Part shown: piece after piece, positions 48,381-56,507 of the stretch
Numbering within the stretch: position 1 is the first letter of the stretch
Layout: every line of letters starts with the position of its first letter
Assembly: GCA_963170155.1 (NCBI GenBank)
Contig: CAUJGP010000028.1
Location: 1 to 64,000 of the forward strand
Direction of reading: 5' to 3'
Length of the DNA: 64,000 nucleotides
Origin: Bdellovibrionota bacterium
GTDB taxonomy: Bacteria; Bdellovibrionota; Bdellovibrionia; Bdellovibrionales; Bdellovibrionaceae
Translations under genes and position numbers: made by a program
The notes under the pieces: generated by a model
The model's database searches: none
What the model was told of the DNA's origin: nothing
The model's input: the letters and a program-made list of their open reading frames with translations, nothing else

Positions 48381-49026
48381 GAGTAAGACCTCTTTTCTGA
48401 CTTTCATGAAGTTTTATTAAAAACTCTTTTTGTGAAATTAACTTGGCTCCAAAACTTTTCGAGATTGGCGTCAGCATTTGAACATCGATCCACGTCAAAC
48501 CTAAGTTTTGTAAATAATTGATCAATTGCCAAAGAGCCCATTTGGAAGCATTCGTTTTTTTAAAGAACATGCTTTCAGCGCTAAAAACATTTTGCACCAA
48601 TACACCATAAACACCTCCCACGATCGCGTTGTCTTCCCAAACCTCTAAGCTATGGGCAAAACCTGCTTGATGAAATTTTTCATAACTTAAAATCATTTCT
48701 TCATTGATCCACGTTCCATCCTGACCTGGCCGTGGAACCTTTGCACACTCTTGGATAACCGTGGAGAAATTTTGATTGATGGTGAAACGCCACTGTTTTT
48801 GCTTTTGAGCGTACTTTTTAAGGCTTCGAGCTATGTGTAGATCTTTAAACTCCAAGATGCCTCGCTCCCAAGGACAAAACCACAATAATGGATATCCTTC
48901 GTGAGGCCACGGAAAAACCCCCTGACTGTAGGCCGCACACAACATTTCAACGGAGAGATCGCCTCCCATTGCAAGAATTCCATCTTCATTAGCCTCTTCA
49001 GGATGCGGAAAAATGGCTTGGCTCAC
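48349..49026 (-). CDS. aat: Leucyl/phenylalanyl-tRNA--protein transferase
   Basis: A 225-residue Aat that adds Leu or Phe from tRNA to the N-terminal Arg or Lys of proteins, marking them for the N-end rule pathway. Family blocks are GILAMGGDLSVEMLCAAYSQGVFPWP, LLWFCPWERGIL, FTINQNFSTVIQEC and GLTWIDVQMLTPISKSFGA. The GTG at 49026 is chosen for the GGGAG 8 bases upstream and because it removes a 14-base overlap with a small upstream ORF. A second RBS-less TTG at 49053 is the alternative. Confidence 0.9.
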   Translation of the reverse strand: MSQAIFPHPEEANEDGILAMGGDLSVEMLCAAYSQGVFPWPHEGYPLLWFCPWERGILEFKDLHIARSLKKYAQKQKQWRFTINQNFSTVIQECAKVPRPGQDGTWINEEMILSYEKFHQAGFAHSLEVWEDNAIVGGVYGVLVQNVFSAESMFFKKTNASKWALWQLINYLQNLGLTWIDVQMLTPISKSFGAKLISQKEFLIKLHESQKRGLTHGISISPSSR

Positions 49027-49039
49027 TTGATAATCTCCC

Positions 49040-49153
49040 TCACAAAGCTTCAATCATTATGAAATCATTTTCTTGCCGAAGCTCTTTCATCACCGGGTAA
49101 AACCGTTCAAGCTCATGAGGTCCATGAGCTTTTACAAAAAGAAACTCTTCCAT
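49040..49153 (-). CDS. 37-residue ORF, possibly the N-terminus of a lost GNAT gene
   Basis: A short ORF begins with ATG one base after the DUF1543 stop and ends 14 bases before the aat GTG, so it fills the gap exactly. Its sequence (MEEFLFVKAHGPHELERFYP, then VMKELRQENDF) resembles the first helix of some GNAT acetyltransferases. It may be a genuine small protein or the remnant of an acetyltransferase gene truncated by deletion. Evidence is weak. Confidence 0.35.
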   Translation of the reverse strand: MEEFLFVKAHGPHELERFYPVMKELRQENDFIMIEAL

Positions 49154-49154
49154 C

Positions 49155-49454
49155 TTAGTCTTCTGTTTTCTTTTGGGGCTTTGGAGCTAAATCACGATGT
49201 TTAAAATTTATGATTTCAGTTTTATTCCCTAAGCTCGCATCATATTCTAGATGAACTCGAAACCCATCAACAGCATGGATTTCTTGCAAACCATCCACAT
49301 GCATTCGCTTATTCTGAAAATCGGGCAGCAACTTCGCCCTTGCTCTTGCATCTTCAAAAGATTCTGCTGATACAAAAAAATTCACATGACTTTCGTAAAG
49401 CCCATCACAGACTTCAGCATCATAAAAGCCACAATGCACTAAATATAACTTCAT
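49155..49454 (-). CDS. DUF1543 domain protein
   Basis: A 99-residue protein of the DUF1543 family, recognised from MKLYLVHCGFYD at the start and the HVNFFVSAESFEDARARAK segment. The family is of unknown function. It leads the small minus-strand run DUF1543, tiny ORF, aat, sfsA. Confidence 0.8.
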   Translation of the reverse strand: MKLYLVHCGFYDAEVCDGLYESHVNFFVSAESFEDARARAKLLPDFQNKRMHVDGLQEIHAVDGFRVHLEYDASLGNKTEIINFKHRDLAPKPQKKTED

Positions 49455-49517
49455 AAAATCTCCTGAAAAATATTTTCAACTAAAAAAACAAAACTTCGTT
49501 GACCATGGAATCAATTT

Positions 49518-50144
49518 CTATTGATTTTCCATCATCATCTCTCTAACCAGTTGGCTCATATCATCTGTTCTTTCTAAAAGACCATCAATGACACCTTGGC
49601 GATCTTCTGCGGTACGATTCTGAGAAAGCTTGAACTTTGCTTCAGTTTCTTCAATGTGAAACTTAAACGAAATAATAGCAGAGGTTAGCGCCGCTTCGTC
49701 TAATAAATCCTCAGGTAATTCAAATTCCCAGGGGTGTGAGCTAGGGTTTTCAAAAAAATTTGAGAGTTGCTTCAAAATTTCCATTTGCTCCGTAAAGGGT
49801 TCCACTAATTCCATTTTACCATGCAAATGAACGACGGCATAATTCCACGTGGGCACGTCTCGGCTTGATTTATACCACTGAGGCGTCACATAAGTATGAG
49901 CACCATGAATCAAGACCGTACTCTCTGGATGATCCTTAAAGTGCATCCACTGCGGGTTTTTCCTAGCCATGTGACCAATAAGAACCTTGTCTTCTCCAGG
50001 ACAAGAACTAAAGATAACCGGGAGATGATTGATAAAAGGTCTCTCGTTTTTTGGATAAGAAATAATCGTGGCAAAACTATTTTGATCAATGAGTTTTTTA
50101 ACTTTTAATTCTTCTTTTTGTAAAAAAGGTGTTGGTAAATACAT
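49518..50144 (-). CDS. PaiB-like FMN-binding negative transcriptional regulator
   Basis: A 208-residue PaiB family protein: MYLPTPF at the start, SFATIISYPKNERPFINHLPVIF, HMARKNPQWMHF, HAYV-like GAHTYVTPQWY, VPTWNYAVVHLHGKMEL and the C-terminal SQNRTAEDRQGVIDGL. PaiB proteins have an FMN-binding split barrel and are described as repressors of protease and sporulation genes in Bacillus; the physiological role here is unknown. Single gene. Confidence 0.88.
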   Translation of the reverse strand: MYLPTPFLQKEELKVKKLIDQNSFATIISYPKNERPFINHLPVIFSSCPGEDKVLIGHMARKNPQWMHFKDHPESTVLIHGAHTYVTPQWYKSSRDVPTWNYAVVHLHGKMELVEPFTEQMEILKQLSNFFENPSSHPWEFELPEDLLDEAALTSAIISFKFHIEETEAKFKLSQNRTAEDRQGVIDGLLERTDDMSQLVREMMMENQ

Positions 50145-50297
50145 GGTCCCTTCTATTCTCTTTTGCCTATTTTATCAATATAATTATCAGCCCTCTTCAA
50201 GAGATCTATCCGACGCTATCTGAAAAATAAAAGAATTCCATGCGGATAACATTGCTTTTATTCACAGTTATCGTACCATTTAAGAAGAGGGGAATCA

Positions 50298-50753
50298 GTG
50301 AGTGTTTTTTTGATATTCTTACTAACGACAGGCTTCAACTCTCATGCTCAAAATTGTGAGCATGACGATCATAATTTTCGTTGTGTTGAATATGTGAAAA
50401 ACTATGACTCTGACACTATCACCGTAAATATTAAAAATGTCCCTGCACTCATTGGAAAAAAAATAAGTGTCCGGGTTAAGGGAATTGATAGCCCAGAAAT
50501 CAAAGGTAAACTACCCTGCGAGAAAGAAAGCGCTCGGACCGCAAAACAACTTGTAGAAAATCTTTTAAAGAGAGCCAAGAGAATAGACTTAACTAACATT
50601 GATCGAGACAAGTATTTTCGCATTTTGGCCGAGGTAAAGATTGACGGTCAAGATCTTGCTCAAACTCTTCTTAAAAACAATTTAGCGTATAATTATAATG
50701 GTGGAACAAAAGAGAAGCTGAACTGGTGTAACAGATTACCCGCAAATAAATAA
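50298..50753 (+). CDS. Exported thermonuclease family protein (SNase-like)
   Basis: A 151-residue nuclease-like protein with a signal peptide (about residues 1-17) and a staphylococcal-nuclease fold: DSDTITVNI, then RVKGIDSPEIKGKLPCEKES with the catalytic Arg, Asp and Glu region, the second arginine block NIDRDKYFRILAEV, and LAQTLLKNNLAYNYNGG. Probably a periplasmic or secreted nuclease. Three Cys are present. A GTG start is preceded by AGAGGGG. Confidence 0.82.
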   Translation: MSVFLIFLLTTGFNSHAQNCEHDDHNFRCVEYVKNYDSDTITVNIKNVPALIGKKISVRVKGIDSPEIKGKLPCEKESARTAKQLVENLLKRAKRIDLTNIDRDKYFRILAEVKIDGQDLAQTLLKNNLAYNYNGGTKEKLNWCNRLPANK

Positions 50754-50835
50754 AAATTGGTAGATTCATCTAGAACTCTATATTAATTGTGCGATTCCGG
50801 TTTAATCATTTCAAAGGGAAAGTGCTGGGCGAAGA

Positions 50836-51519
50836 ATGTTGATCTTTAAAAGTGAAAATTTTCAAAAAAAATATCATCTTTATGTTTATCAACTCATACC
50901 TTCATTCACTCAGGATCCCAGCTCTTTTTTGTCTTTAGATGAATCTACTTTTTTTCAACAAATCACCAACTCGAGAAGGCAAAATGAGTATCTTCAATCC
51001 CGATATGCCCTGAAGAGCTTATTGTCCTCTCGATTGAAAGTGGCTCCTGCGGAAATTCATTTAAAAAAAATTGGCGAAGGCAAACCTGTTTTGGTAGATG
51101 ATTCTCTGTCGTTGGATTTTAACCTCTCCCACACTCAAGATATTTTTGCCATTGCAATTTCAGAACAGGGATTGGTGGGAGTTGATGTCGAAAAGGAACG
51201 CAGCCCTCGACATTTGGAGCGAATCGCGGAACGGTTTTTTTCTCCTCCAGAGACAAGGCTCATTCACCAAGAACAAAATCCCAAGCGCAAGATCGAAATT
51301 TTCATGCGCTTCTGGTCCGGTAAAGAAGCTCTTATCAAGACCATGGCTGGCGGCGTTTTTAAGAATGTTCATGATATTGTTATTGATGAGCATACTTGGA
51401 CAATTAAAAAGCTACCTGAAGGTTCTGGAGATCTTTCCACCTGGAGCCTAGATTATTACGATGCAATTCCTGGTTATGCTTGTAGTGTTGGCTTTAAAGA
51501 TTCCACTCCTAACCGATAA
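50836..51519 (+). CDS. 4'-Phosphopantetheinyl transferase (Sfp-like)
   Basis: A 227-residue Sfp-type transferase that attaches phosphopantetheine to carrier-protein serines. The motifs are present: FNLSHTQD, the metal-binding GVDVEKERSPRHLERIAERFFS and FWSGKEALIKTMAGG. Its gene converges with the nine-gene operon containing two carrier proteins, and is likely dedicated to them, since Sfp-type enzymes serve secondary-metabolite carrier proteins while AcpS serves fatty-acid synthesis. Confidence 0.92.
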   Translation: MLIFKSENFQKKYHLYVYQLIPSFTQDPSSFLSLDESTFFQQITNSRRQNEYLQSRYALKSLLSSRLKVAPAEIHLKKIGEGKPVLVDDSLSLDFNLSHTQDIFAIAISEQGLVGVDVEKERSPRHLERIAERFFSPPETRLIHQEQNPKRKIEIFMRFWSGKEALIKTMAGGVFKNVHDIVIDEHTWTIKKLPEGSGDLSTWSLDYYDAIPGYACSVGFKDSTPNR

Positions 51520-51666
51520 GGATAGGAGATTTTTCCTACTCTGAACACCCACGGAAATTATTCGCGTTCAATATAAAAAGGAACATGTATGTTTTTGCTG
51601 TATTGAACTCAAGTTGAACTACCAAAGAACATTCTACCCGGTAAAAATATTTATACTTGAAGAAAC

Positions 51667-51894
51667 TTAGCCTTTGCTATTTAAAACATTTATTAAATCA
51701 CCCACAGTTTTTACAGGAATAAGATCCTCTTGATTCAGTCTTACATTGAAAGTGTTCTGAAGATCAATCACCATATCAATCAGAATGAAAGAGTCCATCA
51801 CCAGCTCCTGAAGAATAGCCTCATCGGTGACTTTCTCAGAGGGAATCGCTAAAACTTGGCTGATGCGATTTTTAACTTTATTTGCGTCCAACAT
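51667..51894 (-). CDS. Acyl carrier protein (second carrier of the cluster)
   Basis: A 75-residue carrier protein with the phosphopantetheine site MDSF (Ser35) between helices I and II and a typical four-helix pattern (VKNRISQVL, then FILIDMVIDLQNTFNVRL, then VGDLINVLNS). Last gene of the operon, 18 bases after the ferritin-like gene. It differs from the carrier at 54438-54692, so each probably serves a distinct acyl or aminoacyl group. Confidence 0.9.
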   Translation of the reverse strand: MLDANKVKNRISQVLAIPSEKVTDEAILQELVMDSFILIDMVIDLQNTFNVRLNQEDLIPVKTVGDLINVLNSKG

Positions 51895-51912
51895 CTTACA
51901 ACCTCACTATTT

Positions 51913-52476
51913 TTAAAATTTTAGGATTCCACTGATACGCTCTTCGTGCTCTTTTACAGTTTTTTGGTAGACTTCTTTGTCAGCATCAGAGAAGTTCTTC
52001 AAAGTTTTATCTATGTGATCTTTGCCGTACTCTGCTTCCATGTTTTTGAGGGCTTGAGTCACCCATTCAATGTGCCACTTTTCATCTTCTACAATGAGAT
52101 CTAAAGTGCTTTTAATTTCTGGATGCAAGTCTTTAGCTTGACGATGAAGAGCATATTGGCCGATGACCCGCTTCTCAAAAACCAGGGTGATGCCCAAAAC
52201 CTCCATGATATTCGCGGGCATTCCTGCCGCGGATATATACTGATCCTGGTAAGCGGTCTCGAGCTTGATAGGTTCTACGCCAAGATTTTGCAAACAACGA
52301 GTCCAATACCAGGAGTGCTGGCTTTCATCAGCAAAGTGCTTTGTCAAATCTGTTTGAATGGGCCCAGGGGGCAAAGATTTTGCCAGACGCCCAAAGAAAA
52401 GAGCACCGGAAATCTCACTAGTACGGTAGAAGCTTAGGAGCCATCTCTGATTTTCTGTTAATGCCTCAAGTTTCAT
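51913..52476 (-). CDS. Ferritin-like diiron protein
   Basis: A 187-residue helical protein with the complete ferritin-like diiron ligand set: Glu21, Glu51/His54 (ESQH), Glu101 and Glu132/His135 (EKWH). It is closer in pattern to ferritin-like oxidases than to ferritin storage proteins. Its position in the operon, coupled to the SDR gene (4-base overlap), implies an oxidation or hydroxylation in the pathway. It is the second diiron protein there. Confidence 0.78.
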   Translation of the reverse strand: MKLEALTENQRWLLSFYRTSEISGALFFGRLAKSLPPGPIQTDLTKHFADESQHSWYWTRCLQNLGVEPIKLETAYQDQYISAAGMPANIMEVLGITLVFEKRVIGQYALHRQAKDLHPEIKSTLDLIVEDEKWHIEWVTQALKNMEAEYGKDHIDKTLKNFSDADKEVYQKTVKEHEERISGILKF

Positions 52477-53573
52477 GAATGCCCTCCTGAAGATTTTGCG
52501 AATCTAGTTTGAGCTAGATACTGACACGTCTTACGCACTATTTCCTCCATCGGAGGAGTTTGATAATTCACAAGTAAGCCTTGAAGGGCCTCGTTATGAA
52601 CTTCTTTTGCAATAAAGAGTTGGCGACCGAAAGGAGAAATACTAGCTAATCCCTGATTTAAAACACTGCCACCAAAGCCCTTCATATTCATGACCAATGT
52701 GTCGAAGGACTTCTCGTCAGTGAAAAGGGGCTTGAGCAAGCGACGTGCCTTGAACGTCTCATCCTTATTGAATTCTTCAAAGGCGACGTCAATAAAGCGT
52801 CCCAAAGAAATACTTGCGGTCTGATCATAGCAGACATGATAGATTTTGTGAGGTAAGCCTTTGTTTACAACAGCCGTCAAAGACGCTGCGGTGAACTCAC
52901 CATCCACGAGGTGAATGGGAGTTTCTGCTTTTCCAGGCAGAAGCGAAATCAAGCCATAATAAAATAACTTTAATGTATTGTGAATGGCATTATGTTGAAC
53001 GACGGTTCCAGAAACATCATCTGAAATCACTGTGGCCACGCGAGCGATTCTCCATGGAATATGAAAAAATCGAGTCCGCAAAGCTTCTTCCACTTCCCAC
53101 TTGGAGCGTTCATAGTGATTGGCAAATGATGGAAGTGAAATGAAATCTTCATGAATTGGGCCAGCGTTCATGCCAGAAGCGTAAAGAGTGCTAACATAAG
53201 TGAAATTTATCAAATGAGGCAACTCAGAGGCAAATTCCAAAAAACGAAGAGAGGCATCTCGATTCACAGAATTAGCCGTGATCTCATCAATGTTGAAGGC
53301 CGTTTTTGCAGCATTGTGAATGATAGTGGTAATATCTTCTCGGTAAGAATCCAAAGCTTGATTTAAGCCTTCGAGATCTGTGTTAAGAGGAATCACGCGA
53401 GAACGAAAATGGGGAGCGACTGGAACCATTAGTTTTTGGTAGCGTCTTTCTAATTCTTCGCGGGAAGAAGCGCGCACCGGAACAAGAATATCCTCGCTAC
53501 ACTCTTGAAGCAGGTGAAGTAAAAGTTTATGGCCGATATAGCCGGTGGCACCGGTTAAAACAATCTTAGACAT
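52473..53573 (-). CDS. Thioester-reductase-like SDR (male-sterility NAD-binding type)
   Basis: A 366-residue extended SDR with GATGYIG at residues 8-14, the IIHNAAKTAFNI block, VSTLYASG and the catalytic YxxxK (YERSKWE, Tyr near 153). Substrate-lobe features match the NAD-binding-4/thioester reductase group, which reduces carrier-protein thioesters or fatty acyl-CoA to aldehyde or alcohol. In this operon it is a good candidate for reductive product release, since no thioesterase is present. It overlaps the amino acid:carrier ligase gene by 8 bases. Confidence 0.85.
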   Translation of the reverse strand: MSKIVLTGATGYIGHKLLLHLLQECSEDILVPVRASSREELERRYQKLMVPVAPHFRSRVIPLNTDLEGLNQALDSYREDITTIIHNAAKTAFNIDEITANSVNRDASLRFLEFASELPHLINFTYVSTLYASGMNAGPIHEDFISLPSFANHYERSKWEVEEALRTRFFHIPWRIARVATVISDDVSGTVVQHNAIHNTLKLFYYGLISLLPGKAETPIHLVDGEFTAASLTAVVNKGLPHKIYHVCYDQTASISLGRFIDVAFEEFNKDETFKARRLLKPLFTDEKSFDTLVMNMKGFGGSVLNQGLASISPFGRQLFIAKEVHNEALQGLLVNYQTPPMEEIVRKTCQYLAQTRFAKSSGGHS

Positions 53574-54441
53574 TTTGAATCTCCGTCAAAGGCCAATGAG
53601 CGGGGTTCGTTCCGTAACGAGAGATGATGGCAAAAATCCAACGTTCAAGACCAAAAGCAATGCAGGCACTATGAGCAATTTCTCCTTGATATTTAATGCC
53701 AAAATTCTCACCGAAGTAATCTTTATGGAAATTAGTGGAGCCAATAGATAATTCCTTATTGAAAATCATCTCGTGCTTCACGGGGTCCAATTGCTGCATG
53801 ATGAATTTTGGATTGGATTCAGGATTGAAGAACGGATCCGTCGCCACATCCCATTCGATACCTAAATTTAATTTATGTAATTTTTCGGTTACGATATCCC
53901 GGAATTTTTTTACGAACTCGCGAACATAGTCATAAGGACCGAGACAAACGATTTCGCGCATGTTGAAGGACCATTGTCTTTGCAACGGCTTATAGAAGAG
54001 CTCGCGACGGAAGCAATGGGCCCGTGTTGTTAAATGTATGGGCTCTTGAAGATCCTGACCTTGAAGGTGAATATAGAAGTGATAGCAAGCCGCTGGTGTT
54101 AAGCAGTCGCAGACCTTGTCGATCTCCACGAGGTGAACCTGGCCAGAATCATCACAGCGAGGTCCATCAATAAATTTTTCTAAATTACCAGCCTTGTGCT
54201 GATCCAAGGCTACAGGAAAGCTGATCAAGTGGGGGAAAGATTTGAAATAGTCCAACTTATTCAGTTCATGGGCTTGAATAAAGGGAGGAAAGTAAAACTC
54301 GCGGGCCTGAGCTTGATCGGCAATTCTTAAGAACATACCGTCTAGAGCTTTAAAAAGATCTAGAACAGCGCCGCTGAAGTTGGATTGCCCATTAGGAATC
54401 CATCGATAGCCTGGAATCTCCAAGAATTTGATTTCACTCAC
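53566..54441 (-). CDS. Amino acid:[carrier protein] ligase (class II aminoacyl-tRNA synthetase-like)
   Basis: A 291-residue catalytic-domain-only relative of class II synthetases. Motif 2 reads HCFRRELFYKPLQRQWSFNMREIVCLG and motif 3 AFGLERWIFAII. Cys119, Glu163 and Cys260 occupy the three zinc-ligand positions described for atypical SerRS-like amino acid:carrier ligases (Cys-Glu-Cys, similar spacing). There is no tRNA-binding domain. Such enzymes adenylate an amino acid (Gly or Ala in characterised cases) and transfer it to a phosphopantetheine carrier. The carrier gene immediately upstream overlaps by 4 bases, a strong functional link. Confidence 0.88.
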   Translation of the reverse strand: MSEIKFLEIPGYRWIPNGQSNFSGAVLDLFKALDGMFLRIADQAQAREFYFPPFIQAHELNKLDYFKSFPHLISFPVALDQHKAGNLEKFIDGPRCDDSGQVHLVEIDKVCDCLTPAACYHFYIHLQGQDLQEPIHLTTRAHCFRRELFYKPLQRQWSFNMREIVCLGPYDYVREFVKKFRDIVTEKLHKLNLGIEWDVATDPFFNPESNPKFIMQQLDPVKHEMIFNKELSIGSTNFHKDYFGENFGIKYQGEIAHSACIAFGLERWIFAIISRYGTNPAHWPLTEIQNV

Positions 54442-54692
54442 GCCGGACTCCCAAAAAAAGAGGAATAGATGGTGTCAATAGAATTGAAAACACCTGGTTT
54501 GATATTTTTCAGATTAAAACGCGTCCCCTTCATTTTTTCTACTTCTAAGATGAGCTCCATCACGTGGAGTGAGCTCAAGATCCGGGTTTCCAAAAGATGA
54601 GTGTCAAACTTCAATTCAGAGTCCGTCACTTTTTTTGATTTCGTTAAAACCCATTGGCGCAGGACTTCTTTGATTTCTTGTTCGGTTTTCAT
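54438..54692 (-). CDS. Carrier protein, presumed partner of the amino acid ligase
   Basis: An 84-residue carrier protein. The phosphopantetheine site is SSLHVMEL (Ser41), with Ser in place of the usual Asp before the modified serine, followed by LILEVEKMKGTRFNL and the helix III-IV region. Its gene overlaps both the ligase gene and the diiron oxygenase gene by 4 bases, so it is the likely acceptor of the activated amino acid and may present it to the oxygenase. Confidence 0.88.
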   Translation of the reverse strand: MKTEQEIKEVLRQWVLTKSKKVTDSELKFDTHLLETRILSSLHVMELILEVEKMKGTRFNLKNIKPGVFNSIDTIYSSFFGSPA

Positions 54693-55552
54693 AATTCAAA
54701 GTTCTCCTCAATAATTCTACATTTTTTTAAATAATTTAAACTCGCACGAGATGCTGTAGCACGATGTTCTTTAGCTTTTGTACTCTCGAAAGTGCGAGAG
54801 ACTAAATCATAAGGATGAGCCAAACCCATATCGATATAGATGTCGGGATTGTAGTATTCCCTCCATGTGGTCATATAATAATTTTTAATGTATTCGCGAA
54901 CGCCCGCTAAAGTTTCTGTAGACCATTGAGGAGAATAAGTTTTAAACAAGTTATTAAGAATCACGCGACCAAATGCTAAATGACGAGCCTCATCTTCATG
55001 GTGATTGGCGTTGATTTCGCGGGATAAAGCCATCACACGCTCATCGCGAGCTGCCGTGACATTGTAATAATCAACGATCTCTTCGAATACGAAAACTTTA
55101 ATAAAGAACAGGAACTCCTCTTCTCCCTCAGCGTATTCACGGGGAAAAATGAGTTTGCGATCCGGATAGATCTTGCCCGCATACTTTTCGCAGAAAGTAC
55201 CAAAAAAGTACATATGCTTATTTTCTTCGTCGATAAAATGATGAATATAATCTGTCACATCGGCATCATTGTTATCATAAAGACGACGCGACAGACCTTC
55301 GAGCAAAGATTTTTCTCCGTGAACATTTAAACTAAAGAAGTTCACCGTTTCAAAAAAACTCAATGTCTGGCGTTGTTCTTCCGAAAGGGCTTCCCATTCG
55401 GAAGAACCATAAATCGAAATAAGCTCTGGGCTGGTGAACCAATTGCGACGATCCAAGGTTTCAGGAAATTTGATGTGTGTGAAGGGATTGTAAAATCCTT
55501 TGATGGATTGAGCTGTGAGTATTTTTGCAACTTTGGAAATATCTTGACTCAT
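54689..55552 (-). CDS. AurF-like diiron oxygenase
   Basis: A 287-residue helical diiron enzyme of the AurF (p-aminobenzoate N-oxygenase) family. Candidate ligands are Glu80 or Glu85, Glu110/His113 (ENKH), Glu157 or Glu158 (FEEIVDYYN), and His184-Glu188-His191 (HHEDEARH), which matches the seven-ligand AurF pattern including the extra histidine. AurF relatives in other clusters oxidise the amine of carrier-bound amino acids. Here the neighbouring carrier and amino-acid ligase suggest that an aminoacyl-carrier thioester is the substrate. Confidence 0.82.
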   Translation of the reverse strand: MSQDISKVAKILTAQSIKGFYNPFTHIKFPETLDRRNWFTSPELISIYGSSEWEALSEEQRQTLSFFETVNFFSLNVHGEKSLLEGLSRRLYDNNDADVTDYIHHFIDEENKHMYFFGTFCEKYAGKIYPDRKLIFPREYAEGEEEFLFFIKVFVFEEIVDYYNVTAARDERVMALSREINANHHEDEARHLAFGRVILNNLFKTYSPQWSTETLAGVREYIKNYYMTTWREYYNPDIYIDMGLAHPYDLVSRTFESTKAKEHRATASRASLNYLKKCRIIEENFEL

Positions 55553-55553
55553 A

Positions 55554-56504
55554 CTACACCTTCTCCAAAATGACGGCCTGCCAATTCAAACCAAATCCCG
55601 CCATGAAGAGTAAAAGCTTTTGACCCGATTTCACCATACCGTCCCTTTCAATTTGGACAAGATTGACAATGTTGTCAGAGCTGATGATGTGACCGACTTC
55701 TTTAATGGATTTAAAATAAACTTTTTCGAATTCTGTCCCTAAAAGACGAGAAAGAATCACCCAGGCATTGGTGTTGGTATTCTGAGGAACAATCCAATCG
55801 ATATCTTCGATGCCAATGTCAGATTTTTCAAAAAGCTCAGACAAAAGACGATGTGTATAACTAAAGTAGCTTCCCACAGTTTCATCATCGTTCGCTTGTG
55901 CCAAGGCTCCGTTCGTGATGGCGTGGCTGGCAATCAAGCGATAGCCTTTTTCTTCCGTACTCACAATACAGGTGGCCGCTCCATCAGAGATCACGTTATA
56001 AGCTTGTTCGTAAAGAGCGCCTTCTGGAAAACGATCCGCAGTGACACAAAGAATTTTCTTTTGATCTGGTTCTGACAGAATAAGAGCACGGGCTAGACGC
56101 AAAGAGCCCAACATGCTGGTGCAAGCCTGTTGATTCAGGCCTAATACAGCGGCATTTTCCATACCAAAATCAGCTTGTAAGTGACTCGCTGGATAATCCA
56201 TTAAGAACTTTACATCGCGACTTTCTTTAAATTTTGAGAAGGATCCAATATTGCCATTGAGAGGAAGACAAGTGGCATAAATAATCGAACTCACATCTTG
56301 CAATGTATGTTTGATCTGAGAAACGGCCCCCACAGCCAAATCATAGGCCGTTTGATTCGCAGAACTCATGCGGTGAAAAGCAAATCCCGCATCAATAAAT
56401 TGTTGAGCCTCTGTCAGAAGACGACCGTCCTGGAACGACTGTTTGATTGATACATTTTGATCACCCAGGAAGTAAGCTAGATCGTGAACATAGACAGATT
56501 TCAT
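55554..56504 (-). CDS. Ketosynthase III-like protein with altered active site
   Basis: A 316-residue thiolase-fold protein of the FabH (KAS III) group. The active-site Cys is Cys128 (NQQACTSML). The His-Gln-Ala-Asn segment of FabH is replaced by PQNTN (240-244), lacking the histidine. The GN(T/S)SA segment is GHIISSDNI with His272. The usual Cys-His-Asn triad is therefore altered, so the enzyme may transfer acyl groups to N or O nucleophiles or condense an unusual starter instead of normal fatty-acid initiation. The gene lies 4 bases from the methyltransferase gene. Confidence 0.85.
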   Translation of the reverse strand: MKSVYVHDLAYFLGDQNVSIKQSFQDGRLLTEAQQFIDAGFAFHRMSSANQTAYDLAVGAVSQIKHTLQDVSSIIYATCLPLNGNIGSFSKFKESRDVKFLMDYPASHLQADFGMENAAVLGLNQQACTSMLGSLRLARALILSEPDQKKILCVTADRFPEGALYEQAYNVISDGAATCIVSTEEKGYRLIASHAITNGALAQANDDETVGSYFSYTHRLLSELFEKSDIGIEDIDWIVPQNTNTNAWVILSRLLGTEFEKVYFKSIKEVGHIISSDNIVNLVQIERDGMVKSGQKLLLFMAGFGLNWQAVILEKV

Positions 56505-56507
56505 GAT

